Positions 16,731 through 25,205 of a stretch of DNA of 41,735 nucleotides are shown one piece after another. Numbering within the stretch: position 1 is the stretch's first letter; every line of letters begins with the position of its first letter. Below the pieces are notes generated by a model. The model worked only from the letters and a program-made list of their open reading frames with translations. It was not told the DNA's origin and ran no database searches. The DNA is from JBKEDF01 sp047975325 (lineage in GTDB: Bacteria > Pseudomonadota > Alphaproteobacteria > Rhodobacterales > Rhodobacteraceae), in assembly GCA_047975325.1 (NCBI GenBank), contig JBKEDF010000042.1, positions 1 through 41,735 on the forward strand, in the 5' to 3' direction. Position numbers and translations under genes: made by a program.

Positions 16731-18829
16731 GCCGGTTGCGTCCGGCGCTTTTGCCACCACCAGGACGCAACAAAGACCGCAACCAGAACAAAGCCGATCT
16801 CATCGGTTACCGGATAGGCCGCAATCAGCGTTGCCGCCGCTGCGATGGCCAGCATCCGCTGCCACAATACAAGGGGAACTCCCAGCCAGCCAATGACCGC
16901 GCCCCCCCAAAGGCCGATGGCAATGACGGCCTTGAGCAGGATATAGGCCACCGCCGGGATGAACCCGATCGCTTCGGCCAGGGCGCCGCCGGGTTGCAGC
17001 ATCAGGGCAGGGGTGTAGACCGCCATATAGGGGATCACGAAACCTGCCGCCGCGATTTTCACCGCCTGCATGGAAATTCGCAGCCCGCTATCCTTGGCGA
17101 TGGGGGCGGCGGCGAAACAGGCCAGTGCAACCGGAGGGGTAAGATCGGCGAGGATGCCGAAATAAAAGACGAACATGTGACTGACGATCAGCGGTACGCC
17201 AAGTTCCAGTAATGCGGGCCCGGCAATCGCCGAAGTAATGATGTAATTCGGGATCGTCGGGATCCCCATACCCAGCACGATGCAGGTCAGCATGGTCAGG
17301 ATCAGTGACAGGATCAGACTGCTTTTTCCGACCCCGACGATAAAGGAGCCGAAAGTGTTGGCCGCACCGGTCAGTGTCATGGTGCCGATGATGATCCCGA
17401 CCAGTGCGCAGGCGATTCCGACCGGCAGCGCCGTCTTTGCGCCATCCGCCAAGGCATCGCGACAGATCGCAAGGGTCGCCCGTCCGCCGGTGGTCAGGGC
17501 ATTCCACAAGATCAATGTGGCAATAGCCGAAGCCACCACCCAGATCCCGAACTTGAAGAAGGCCGAGGCCATCAGCCCAAGGCAAATCCAGAACATGATG
17601 CGGATTACGCCTTCGGGGAGGTTCAGAACCGCCGCCGTTCCAAGAATCAGCATCATCGTAAGCGCGAGCCCGATCGTGCCCGCGAAAAGCGGTGTATAGC
17701 CCGAAAACAACAGGTAGACGAGTACGGCAAGCGGCAGGATAAGATGCCATCCTTCCCGGAGCGCCTTGCGGGGCGAAGGCAGGTCTGCCCGGGCCATACC
17801 CGTCAGGTTGGCGCGCCCGGCTTCCAGATGCACCATCCAGAAGGTAGAGGCAAAATACAGGATTGCGGGGATCAGTGCCGCAGTGACCACCTGCACATAT
17901 TCAACGCCCAATGTTTCGGCCATGATGAAGGCAACCGCGCCCATTACCGGGGGCATGATCTGCCCGCCCATCGATGAGGTTGCCTCTACCCCGCCGGCAA
18001 AGGCGGGCCGGTAGCCGAAACTTTTCATCAACGGGATGGTGAATTGCCCGGTGGTCACCACATTTGCCACCCCGGAGCCGGAAATCGTACCCATCAGCCC
18101 GGAGGACAGGACCGAAACCTTGGCAGGCCCACCCTGCTTGTGGCCGACGAGGCCCAGGCTCACATCGGTGAAAAGCTTGATCATCCCGGCCTTTTCAAGG
18201 AAGGAGCCGAAGAGGATGAAAAGGAAGATATAGGTCGAGGAGACATAGATCGGGATACCGTAGATTCCTTCGGTCCCATAGGCCATATGGTCAATAACCT
18301 GGGAAAAATCATAGCCGCGGTGGTTGAAGGGCCTGGGCAGATATTGCCCAAGCAGGCAATAGGCCAGGAACGCGCCGGAAATGATCGGCAGGGCGGGGCC
18401 CATCAGTGCCCATGCCGCCGCAAAGACACCTATCAAGGCGATAACGCCCATGACGGTGTCCATCGGCAGCGGATCGCCCGCACGCATCAGCAGTGGTACA
18501 TATTCCCACCATTGATACAGGGCGACGGCAACGCCAAGTAGGGCCATCAGCCAGCCAAGGGCATGAAGGGCGGGCCTGTCGCTTTTCGTCGAGGCCAGCA
18601 GGGGAAAGCCCAGCAGCATCAGAAAACCGACATGCAGCGCACGGGTTACCTGGCTGGGCAGGTCGATCAGATGTGCGGCAGTGGCAATCTGAAAGAGCGA
18701 AAAGACGAAGGCGATCCAGAACAGGAGCCGCCCTTCCGCCCCAAGCGGAAACCCACCATGCAGCGGATCGATCCTGGCGGCTTGTGCGGCGGCCTCCGGC
18801 GTGATGCCGGTCTGCGGGTCTTCTTGCAC
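16727..18829 (-). CDS. TRAP transporter permease, fused 4TM/12TM (TAXI type)
   Basis: A ~700-residue protein with about 18 hydrophobic helices. It fuses the small (DctQ-like) and large (DctM-like) TRAP subunits. GTISGSGVANVVTTG and GMGIPTIPNY are hallmarks of the large subunit. The protein couples the Na+ gradient to solute uptake with the receptor encoded upstream. I prefer the GTG start at 18829, which has GGGAGGG about 8 nt before it, over the ATG at 18868, which lies inside a stable hairpin. The stop codon overlaps the DUF1850 start. Confidence 0.9.
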   Translation of the reverse strand: MQEDPQTGITPEAAAQAARIDPLHGGFPLGAEGRLLFWIAFVFSLFQIATAAHLIDLPSQVTRALHVGFLMLLGFPLLASTKSDRPALHALGWLMALLGVAVALYQWWEYVPLLMRAGDPLPMDTVMGVIALIGVFAAAWALMGPALPIISGAFLAYCLLGQYLPRPFNHRGYDFSQVIDHMAYGTEGIYGIPIYVSSTYIFLFILFGSFLEKAGMIKLFTDVSLGLVGHKQGGPAKVSVLSSGLMGTISGSGVANVVTTGQFTIPLMKSFGYRPAFAGGVEATSSMGGQIMPPVMGAVAFIMAETLGVEYVQVVTAALIPAILYFASTFWMVHLEAGRANLTGMARADLPSPRKALREGWHLILPLAVLVYLLFSGYTPLFAGTIGLALTMMLILGTAAVLNLPEGVIRIMFWICLGLMASAFFKFGIWVVASAIATLILWNALTTGGRATLAICRDALADGAKTALPVGIACALVGIIIGTMTLTGAANTFGSFIVGVGKSSLILSLILTMLTCIVLGMGIPTIPNYIITSAIAGPALLELGVPLIVSHMFVFYFGILADLTPPVALACFAAAPIAKDSGLRISMQAVKIAAAGFVIPYMAVYTPALMLQPGGALAEAIGFIPAVAYILLKAVIAIGLWGGAVIGWLGVPLVLWQRMLAIAAAATLIAAYPVTDEIGFVLVAVFVASWWWQKRRTQPA

Positions 18830-18855
18830 CGAAATTGCCCTCCCTGGCTTTCGGG

Positions 18856-18885
18856 CCGGCCCCAGCATCTGGCGGGGCCGGTTTT
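18856..18885 (-). promoter_or_regulatory. Intercistronic hairpin between TAXI receptor and permease genes
   Basis: CCGGCCCC (18856-18863) pairs with GGGGCCGG (18874-18881) around a 10-nt loop. On the plus strand TTTT follows; on the transcribed minus strand no U-tract follows. Such a stem after a binding-protein gene usually stabilises the upstream part of the mRNA, so the receptor is made in excess over the permease. Confidence 0.45.
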
Positions 18886-18904
18886 GCCTGACGGCTTTTA
18901 CAGC

Positions 18905-19861
18905 TTATTTGATCAGACCAGCTTCCTTGTAATACCGCTCAGCCCCCGGATGCAGCGGCAGCGGCATCCCGGTAAGCGCATTGTCAAGCGATATCGCCCC
19001 GGCCGACTTATGTGCCGCGACCAGCGTGGGAAGGTTTTCGAACATCAGCTTGGTCATCTGATAGACGGTTTCCTCCGGCACATCTTCATGGGTGACAAAG
19101 AAATTCAGTATGGCAACGGTTTGAACATCTTCGCCCTGGCCTTCATAGGTGCCTGTGGGAATGGTGCCGGACACGTAGGGAGGGCCAAGTTTTTCCACCA
19201 CTTCCGCCGGAACCGAAACCATGGTCGTGGGCATTGAGGTCGACAGGTCCTTGATCGAGGCCACACCAAGCCCAGCCGATTGCAGGGTTGCATCAAGCTG
19301 CCGGTTTTTCTGCAACTCGACCGATTCTGCGAAGGGCAGGTATTCGACCTTGCCAAGGTCATCATAGCTCATCCCCGCTGCTTCGAGAATTGCGCGGGCA
19401 TTCAGTTCGGTTCCCGATTTCGGGGCGCCGACCGACAGGCTTTTGCCTTTCAGATCTTCCAGCGTGGCGATGCCGCTATCGGTGGCGGCGGCGATCTGGA
19501 TATAGTTCGGATAGGCTGCCGCGACGCCGCGCAGCTTGTCCAGCGGGGCGGTGAAACCCACATCGGCATTGCCCTCCCAGGCATATTTGACGGAATCGCC
19601 AAGCGCGATGGCCAATTCGCCCCGGCCCTGTTGCAACAGGTTCAGGTTTTCGACCGATGCCTTGGTGGATTGTACCTGCGCCTGCACATTGGGGATGTTT
19701 TCCCCATAGAGCGTGGCGAGGGCCGAACCGACCGGGTAATAGACGCCCGAGGTTCCGCCCGTGAGCACATTGATGAATTCCTGTGCCTGAGCGCCCGCGG
19801 GAAGGGCGGCAAGAGTGGCGCCCGCGAAAAACATGCGCATGGATGCGGTGAGTTTGGTCAT
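18905..19861 (-). CDS. TAXI-family TRAP transporter solute-binding protein
   Basis: A 318-residue protein. A Sec signal peptide spans ~1-26 (cleavage after AQA). The mature part has the TAXI signature LTGGTSGVYYPVG and later KSLSVGAPKSGTE. It binds solute in the periplasm and hands it to the fused TRAP permease. Characterised TAXI proteins bind glutamate/glutamine or 2-oxoglutarate; together with lhgO at the operon end this favours a C5 acid (inference). First gene of the operon. An inverted repeat lies about 25 nt upstream of the start codon. Confidence 0.9.
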   Translation of the reverse strand: MTKLTASMRMFFAGATLAALPAGAQAQEFINVLTGGTSGVYYPVGSALATLYGENIPNVQAQVQSTKASVENLNLLQQGRGELAIALGDSVKYAWEGNADVGFTAPLDKLRGVAAAYPNYIQIAAATDSGIATLEDLKGKSLSVGAPKSGTELNARAILEAAGMSYDDLGKVEYLPFAESVELQKNRQLDATLQSAGLGVASIKDLSTSMPTTMVSVPAEVVEKLGPPYVSGTIPTGTYEGQGEDVQTVAILNFFVTHEDVPEETVYQMTKLMFENLPTLVAAHKSAGAISLDNALTGMPLPLHPGAERYYKEAGLIK

Positions 19862-19886
19862 TCCTTGCTCCTCACTAGTCAGAATG

Positions 19887-19906
19887 TCACGCTTTTACCT
19901 GCGTGA
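19887..19906. promoter_or_regulatory. Inverted repeat TCACGC-N8-GCGTGA upstream of the TAXI operon
   Basis: A perfect 6-bp inverted repeat with an 8-bp spacer lies 25 bp before the receptor start codon. It could be the operator of a local regulator or a leader hairpin; no regulator gene is adjacent. Confidence 0.3.
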
Positions 19907-19924
19907 TCGGAAATGAGTTTGGGC

Positions 19925-19955
19925 AAAACCGGGATGGGGGACAATCCCCTTCCCG
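19925..19955 (-). terminator. Rho-independent terminator after ptsP
   Basis: On the minus strand CGGG and AGGGG pair with CCCC and CCCG across small internal mismatches, then GTTTT follows. It lies about 70 nt past the ptsP stop and separates ptsP from the TAXI operon. Confidence 0.6.
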
Positions 19956-20022
19956 ACTATTCGGGGTAAAAACATACGTCTGATTGTATCCGGAACGGGT
20001 CAAAGGCGCGGGAACGGTGTGA

Positions 20023-22263
20023 TCACGACTGTCTTGCCAGATATTCCATGACGGCCGAGCGCAGGTTTTCGGCATCATCACTGCGCGCCTTGTCTATCAC
20101 CGCGCGCAGGCCTTCCAGATCGGTGCGGCGCAGAAGGCTCTTGACCGGGCCGATGGAGGCGGGGCGCATCGACAATGTACGCAGCCCCATTGCGGCCAGG
20201 CAAAGCGCCTCAACCGGCCGTCCGGCATCTTCGCCGCAGAAGGAAAGCGGGGTTTCCGTTTCGGCGCATCGGTTCACGATAGTTTCGACAAAGCCGAGGA
20301 AGGCTGCGCTCAAGGTATCGTAGCGCCGCCGCACCCGTTCATTTTCACGATCCGCGGCAAAGAAGAACTGCTTCAGATCATTGCCGCCAATGGAAATGAA
20401 ATCCGTCGTTTCGAAGAACTGCCGGGGCGCAAAGGCCAATGACGGGGTTTCAAGCATTGCGCCGATCTCGATCTCTTCGGGAACGGGATGGCCAAGTGCC
20501 GCCTCGCGGTCGCGCTGTTCCAGGACCAGGGCGCGGGCCTCGCAGAATTCGGAACCTTGTGCCACGAAAGGGAACATCACCGAAAGCGGCCGCCCGTTTG
20601 CTGCGCGAATCAGGGCCTGAGCCTGCATCTTGATCACCCCGGGCTTGTCCAGTCCCACGCGGATGGCGCGCCAGCCCATGGCGGGGTTCGGTTCATCATT
20701 GGGCTTCATATAGGGCAAAACCTTGTCCGACCCGATATCAAGGGTACGGAACACGACGCGCCGTCCCCCGGCGGCATCCATGACGCGCGAATAAAGGGCC
20801 GCAAGTTCATCCCGTTTCGGCATGTGGTTGCGGATCAGGAATTGCAGTTCGGTCCGAAACAGGCCAACCCCTTCGGCACCGGAGCCTTCCATGCTGGGCA
20901 GATCGGCCATCAGCCCGGCATTCATGTGCATGGCAATGGTTTCACCCGAAAGCGTCTTTGCCGGCAATGCGCGCAGCCCGGCATAGAGTTGCTGCGCCTC
21001 GGTATGCATTGCAATCTTATCGCCGAAGGCGATGGCGACGTTATCCTCGGGGCGCAGATGTGCCATCCCCTGATCGCCATCCACCAGGATCCTGTCGCCA
21101 TTGAGGGCTTCATTGGTGATCCCCCGCGCGTGGATGATCAGCGGGATGGCCAGCGCGCGTGCGACAATGGCGGCATGGCTACCGACGGATCCTTCCTCCA
21201 GCACCACACCGCGCAGCGCACGGCCATAGTCCAGAAGCTCTGCCGGGCCGATATTCCGGGCTACCAGAATCGGGTTTTCAGGCATTTCCGCCCCGGTATC
21301 GCTGCCCTGACCGGTCAGGATGCGCAGCAGACGATTGGACAGGTCGTCGATATCCTGCAACCGTTCACGCAGATAGGCATCGGGCACTTGCGCCATGCGC
21401 GCCCTTGCGGCGGATTGTTCCTTTTCCACGGCCGCCTCGGCCGAAAGGCCGCGGGCGATATCCTCTTCCATCCGGCGCAGCCAGCCGCGCGACCGGGCGA
21501 ACATCCGGTAGGCCTCCAGAACCTGCCGCTGATCCTTGTCCAGGCTTTCCGCCGCCAGCAGATCATCGACCGAGACGCGCAGCTTTCCCACTGCTTCGCG
21601 GATCCGTTCGATTTCGGTCAGCGGATCATCGGCCACCGGATTGGTGACCACGACACGGGGTTCATGCAGCCAGACCTGTCCTTCCGCCGCCCCTTCCTGG
21701 CCACAGGCCCCCCGGAACAGCACCGGTTGCTGATGCAACTGACCCAGCGTATCCCCCGCACCGATAAAGGCGCCAAGTTCGGTCATCTCCGCCAGCACCA
21801 TGGCGACGACCTCCAGCGCATAGACCTCATCATCGGAAAAAAGCCGCTGGTTCTTGGATTGAACGACCAATACGCCCAGTCGTTCGCCCACGCGCTGAAT
21901 CGGGACGCCGAGGAAGGATGAATAGATCTCCTCCCCGGTTTCCGGCATGAACCGAAACCCCTTTTCGGATGGGGCGTCGGCGGCGTTGATCGGCGCGGCG
22001 GTCCGCGCGACCCGCCCCACCAGCCCTTCGCCCAGGCGCAGTCGTGTCTGATGGACGGCTTCCTTGCGCAAACCTTCGGTTGCGCAAAGTTCCAGCGTGT
22101 CCGGGTCACGAAAAAGATAGATCGAACAGACCTCGGAACACATGGAATCCGCGATCAGATGGGTGATCCGGTCGAGTCTTTCCTGCCCTTGTCCCGGTTC
22201 CGCCAGCGAATCGCGCAGGCGTTTAAGAAGTTTGCGGCTTTCGCTTTCGCTGCGTTCAGGCAT
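20023..22263 (-). CDS. ptsP: Phosphoenolpyruvate-protein phosphotransferase PtsP (enzyme I-Ntr)
   Basis: A 746-residue protein. Residues ~1-165 form a GAF sensory domain. The enzyme I parts follow: a helical HPr-binding domain, the phosphohistidine swivelling domain with H363 in GSVGSHAAIVARA, and the PEP-binding TIM barrel (GVGLFRTELQFL, RTLDIGSDK, FCGEDAGRP). EI-Ntr takes phosphate from PEP and passes it to NPr (PtsO) and EIIA-Ntr (PtsN). This regulatory chain links nitrogen/carbon status to potassium, polymer storage and other processes; it does not import sugar. GAF domains of PtsP bind glutamine or 2-oxoglutarate in studied species. Gap to lysC is about 250 bp. Confidence 0.95.
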   Translation of the reverse strand: MPERSESESRKLLKRLRDSLAEPGQGQERLDRITHLIADSMCSEVCSIYLFRDPDTLELCATEGLRKEAVHQTRLRLGEGLVGRVARTAAPINAADAPSEKGFRFMPETGEEIYSSFLGVPIQRVGERLGVLVVQSKNQRLFSDDEVYALEVVAMVLAEMTELGAFIGAGDTLGQLHQQPVLFRGACGQEGAAEGQVWLHEPRVVVTNPVADDPLTEIERIREAVGKLRVSVDDLLAAESLDKDQRQVLEAYRMFARSRGWLRRMEEDIARGLSAEAAVEKEQSAARARMAQVPDAYLRERLQDIDDLSNRLLRILTGQGSDTGAEMPENPILVARNIGPAELLDYGRALRGVVLEEGSVGSHAAIVARALAIPLIIHARGITNEALNGDRILVDGDQGMAHLRPEDNVAIAFGDKIAMHTEAQQLYAGLRALPAKTLSGETIAMHMNAGLMADLPSMEGSGAEGVGLFRTELQFLIRNHMPKRDELAALYSRVMDAAGGRRVVFRTLDIGSDKVLPYMKPNDEPNPAMGWRAIRVGLDKPGVIKMQAQALIRAANGRPLSVMFPFVAQGSEFCEARALVLEQRDREAALGHPVPEEIEIGAMLETPSLAFAPRQFFETTDFISIGGNDLKQFFFAADRENERVRRRYDTLSAAFLGFVETIVNRCAETETPLSFCGEDAGRPVEALCLAAMGLRTLSMRPASIGPVKSLLRRTDLEGLRAVIDKARSDDAENLRSAVMEYLARQS

Positions 22264-22456
22264 TGATTGTCACGGCCATTCTGAAACCCTGTACCCTTAG
22301 ACCACATCGGCCTGCAAAACGAAACGCCCATGGCTTGAAAGACCATGCAAATTCCCTGCAAAAGCGCATAAAATCGGCAGGTGGCGGCCCGGCGATGGGA
22401 AAATTTGCAACTCCTGCAACCTGTGCCGCGTCAGGAAAGAACGGACTTGTTCCGAC

Positions 22457-22484
22457 AAAAAACAGTTCCCGGTGTGGTTGAAAC
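22457..22484 (-). terminator. Candidate terminator after lysC
   Basis: On the minus strand GTTTC and GGAAC can pair (one G-U) around a 10-nt loop, with TGTTTTTT following. The stem is short, so it is a weak candidate. It lies about 30 nt past the lysC stop, in the 249-bp gap before ptsP. Between 22330 and 22348 there is also an imperfect palindrome, CATGG and CCATG; no gene is seen in this gap. Confidence 0.4.
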
Positions 22485-22512
22485 CATCGGTAGCGGCGAC
22501 AAAACGCAGGGA

Positions 22513-23769
22513 TCAGGCCTTTTCCAACTCGAACACGTCATGCAGCGCCTGCACGGCCAGTTCGAGATATTTGCGGTCGATCAGAACGGAGATCTTGATT
22601 TCCGAGGTGGAGATTACCTTGATATTGACGTTTTCCGCCGAAAGCGCGTTGAACATGCGGGCCGCAACGCCCGCGTGGCTGCGCATGCCGATGCCGACAA
22701 CCGAAACCTTGGCCACTTCCTCATCCACGCTCAGATCGTCATAGGCGACCAACCCTGCCGCTCTGGCGTCCTCCATGGCCTTGCGGGCACGGGCCACCTG
22801 GTTGACCGGACAGGAAAAGGTCATATCCGTGACCGCACCGACATGGCCGTCATGGCCCTTTTCGGATACGTTTTGCACGATCATGTCGACATTGACCCCC
22901 GCCGTGGCCAGCGGCCCGAAGATGGAGGCGGCAATACCCGGCCGATCCTCGACCGTAACCAGGGTGATCTTTGCTTCGTCGCGCGAAAAGGCAACGCCGG
23001 AGACGACTTTCGATTCCATGATTTCATCCTCGTCGCAAACAAGTGTGCCGGAGTTTTCATCGGTTTCTTCAAAGGAAGACAGCACGCGCAGCCTGACATG
23101 GTAGCGCATCGCCAGTTCCACCGACCGGGTCTGCAGGACCTTGGCGCCGAGCGAGGCCAGTTCCAGCATTTCCTCGAAGGCGATATGGTCAAGCTTGCGC
23201 GCCTTGGAGGTTATGCGCGGATCGGTCGTGTAGATCCCGTCCACATCGGTATAGATATCGCAGCGTTCGGCCTCGAATGCGGCGGCGAAGGCCACGGCGG
23301 TCGTGTCGGATCCGCCCCGGCCCAGCGTGGTGATCCGGCCTTCCTCGCTCATGCCCTGAAAGCCAGCAACGACGGCAACCTTGAAACCTTCGGCGAATTT
23401 TGCATCGATATTTTCGCGCGGGATCGACAGGAAACGTGCCGATGAATGGGCCGAGGTGGTGTTGATGGGCACCTGCCACCCCTGCCAGGATCGTGCCGGG
23501 ATCCCCATTTCCTGCAGGCGCAGCGCCATCAGCCCGGCGGTTACGTTTTCCCCCGAGGCGACAACGGCGTCATATTCGCGCGCGTCATAAAGCTTGGAAG
23601 TGTTTTCGACCCAGCCGACAAGTTCATTGGTCTTGCCCGACATGGCCGAAACGATGACGATCACGTCATAACCACGTTCGACTTCCTGACGTATCTTGGC
23701 AGCGGCTTTTTCTATCCGCGCCAGATCGGCAACCGAGGTTCCCCCGAATTTCATTACCAGTAGAGGCAT
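22513..23769 (-). CDS. lysC: Aspartate kinase
   Basis: A 418-residue protein. The N-terminal kinase domain opens with VMKFGGTSVA and has TLGRGGSDTTA and the TDVDGIYTTDPR block. Two C-terminal ACT domains are visible (DRPGIAASIFG and SHAGVAARMFNAL), which usually bind lysine and threonine for feedback inhibition. It phosphorylates aspartate, the entry to lysine, threonine, methionine and diaminopimelate synthesis. The start at 23769 matches the family N-terminus. A terminator-like hairpin ends only 16 nt before this start codon. Confidence 0.95.
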   Translation of the reverse strand: MPLLVMKFGGTSVADLARIEKAAAKIRQEVERGYDVIVIVSAMSGKTNELVGWVENTSKLYDAREYDAVVASGENVTAGLMALRLQEMGIPARSWQGWQVPINTTSAHSSARFLSIPRENIDAKFAEGFKVAVVAGFQGMSEEGRITTLGRGGSDTTAVAFAAAFEAERCDIYTDVDGIYTTDPRITSKARKLDHIAFEEMLELASLGAKVLQTRSVELAMRYHVRLRVLSSFEETDENSGTLVCDEDEIMESKVVSGVAFSRDEAKITLVTVEDRPGIAASIFGPLATAGVNVDMIVQNVSEKGHDGHVGAVTDMTFSCPVNQVARARKAMEDARAAGLVAYDDLSVDEEVAKVSVVGIGMRSHAGVAARMFNALSAENVNIKVISTSEIKISVLIDRKYLELAVQALHDVFELEKA

Positions 23770-23785
23770 CACCTGTCCCCGCCCG

Positions 23786-23815
23786 AAAAAGCGCCTGCTA
23801 CATAGCAGAAGGCGC
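23786..23815 (-). terminator. Terminator-like hairpin with U-tract between purD and lysC
   Basis: On the minus strand GCGCC and GGCGC close a hairpin that contains a second stem, TGCT and AGCA, with a small bulge. TTTTT follows immediately. It ends purD transcription. Because the U-tract stops 16 nt before the lysC start codon, it could instead act in the lysC leader. Confidence 0.6.
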
Positions 23816-23872
23816 GGCATGTGCAAGCGCGGGCTGGCCGTGGACTGCGGCGCCTGCCGATGCTGGGGTGCG

Positions 23873-25135
23873 TCAGAGCGCGCGCCAGCCGATATCGCGG
23901 CGGCAGAATCCTTCCGGCCAGTCGATCTGGTTCACCAGCGCATAGGCAGCCCCTTGCGCTTCGGCAAGGCTGCCCCCCCGCGCCGTGACATTAAGAACCC
24001 GCCCCCCCGTGGCGATGATCCGACCATCACGTTCTGCGGTTCCTGCGTGAAAGACCATCTCATGGCTGGTTTCAGGCAGGTCCTCCAGCCCCCGGATCAC
24101 GCTGCCTTTCACCGGTGTTCCGGGATAGCCCTGCGCTGCCAGCACCACCGTCAGGGCATGATCATCCGCCCAATTCGCCGAAAGCCCCTCAAGCCGCCCT
24201 TCGGCACAGGCCAGCATCAGGTCAAGCGCCTGCGCGCCCAGCCGCATCATCAATACCTGGCATTCGGGATCGCCAAAACGGACATTGTATTCCACCAATC
24301 GGGCATGGCCATTCCTGATCATCAGCCCGGCATAGAGAACGCCTTGAAACGGGCTGCCGCGCCGGGCCATTTCCGCAATTGTCGGGCGGATGATTTCGGC
24401 CATGACCTGTTCGGTCACTGCATCGGTCAGGATCGGGGCCGGAGAATAGGCGCCCATTCCACCGGTATTGGGGCCACTATCGCCGTCACCCACACGTTTA
24501 TGATCCTGCGCAGTGCCGATGGGCAGGGCGGTTTTGCCATCGGAAAGGATGAAAAGGCTGGCCTCTTCGCCTTCCATGAATTCCTCGATCACCACTTCGG
24601 CGCCCGCCGTGCCGAAGGCACCGCCAAGGATTTCATCCACCCCGGCCAGAGCCTCGGCCTCGGTCATTCCCATGATAACGCCCTTGCCCGCTGCAAGCCC
24701 ATCTGCCTTGATCACCAGGGGCGCGCCCTTGCGCCGGATATAGTCGCGCGCGGCCCGGGCCTTGGTGAAACGGGCATAGCCGGCAGTGGGGGCATTGCAG
24801 GCATCGCAAATTTCCTTGGTAAAGGCTTTGGACGCTTCCAGCCGGGCTGCCGCCGCAGAAGGCCCGAAAGTAAGCACATTGCCCGCCCGTAGCGTATCGG
24901 CAACGCCCGCAGCCAACGGCGCCTCTGGGCCTATAATCACAAAATCGACCGCGTTTTCCTCGCAAAAGCTGAAAACGGCGGTTCCGTCCATGATGTCCAG
25001 GTCGGCGCATTCGGCAAGGTTGGCAATCCCGGCATTCCCCGGCGCCACAATCAACCGGTCGCATTTCGGGTTCTGTTTAACCGTCCATGCCAGCGCGTGT
25101 TCGCGTCCACCGCTGCCCAGAATGAGAATATTCAT
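23873..25135 (-). CDS. purD: Phosphoribosylamine-glycine ligase (GARS)
   Basis: A 420-residue ATP-grasp enzyme. The N-terminus MNILILGSGGREHALAW is diagnostic. GPEAPLAAG, KADGLAAGKGV, the EEFMEGEEAS block and RFGDPECQ follow in order. It joins glycine to 5-phosphoribosylamine in the second step of purine synthesis. The start at 25135 matches the family. It is divergent from xseA across 70 bp that hold an inverted repeat. Confidence 0.95.
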   Translation of the reverse strand: MNILILGSGGREHALAWTVKQNPKCDRLIVAPGNAGIANLAECADLDIMDGTAVFSFCEENAVDFVIIGPEAPLAAGVADTLRAGNVLTFGPSAAAARLEASKAFTKEICDACNAPTAGYARFTKARAARDYIRRKGAPLVIKADGLAAGKGVIMGMTEAEALAGVDEILGGAFGTAGAEVVIEEFMEGEEASLFILSDGKTALPIGTAQDHKRVGDGDSGPNTGGMGAYSPAPILTDAVTEQVMAEIIRPTIAEMARRGSPFQGVLYAGLMIRNGHARLVEYNVRFGDPECQVLMMRLGAQALDLMLACAEGRLEGLSANWADDHALTVVLAAQGYPGTPVKGSVIRGLEDLPETSHEMVFHAGTAERDGRIIATGGRVLNVTARGGSLAEAQGAAYALVNQIDWPEGFCRRDIGWRAL

Positions 25136-25173
25136 CGCTACCCCCGCTTGGCCTTTGCCTGCGGGCGTCATAA

Positions 25174-25191
25174 GGTCTGGTGGCGCAGACC
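25174..25191. repeat. Perfect inverted repeat GGTCTG-N6-CAGACC between purD and xseA
   Basis: A 6-bp perfect inverted repeat with a 6-bp loop ends 14 bp before the xseA start codon. It may form a leader hairpin next to the AGAAGG ribosome binding site or be an operator for the divergent pair. Confidence 0.4.
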
Positions 25192-25205
25192 ACAAGAAGG
25201 CCCTC

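Noticed and set aside
20488..21921. 477-codon plus-strand ORF
   Set aside because: Antisense to ptsP, whose domains and active site are complete.
23770..23826. In-frame N-terminal extension of lysC
   Set aside because: It is encoded by the hairpin and U-tract and does not match aspartate kinases, which begin at the chosen Met.
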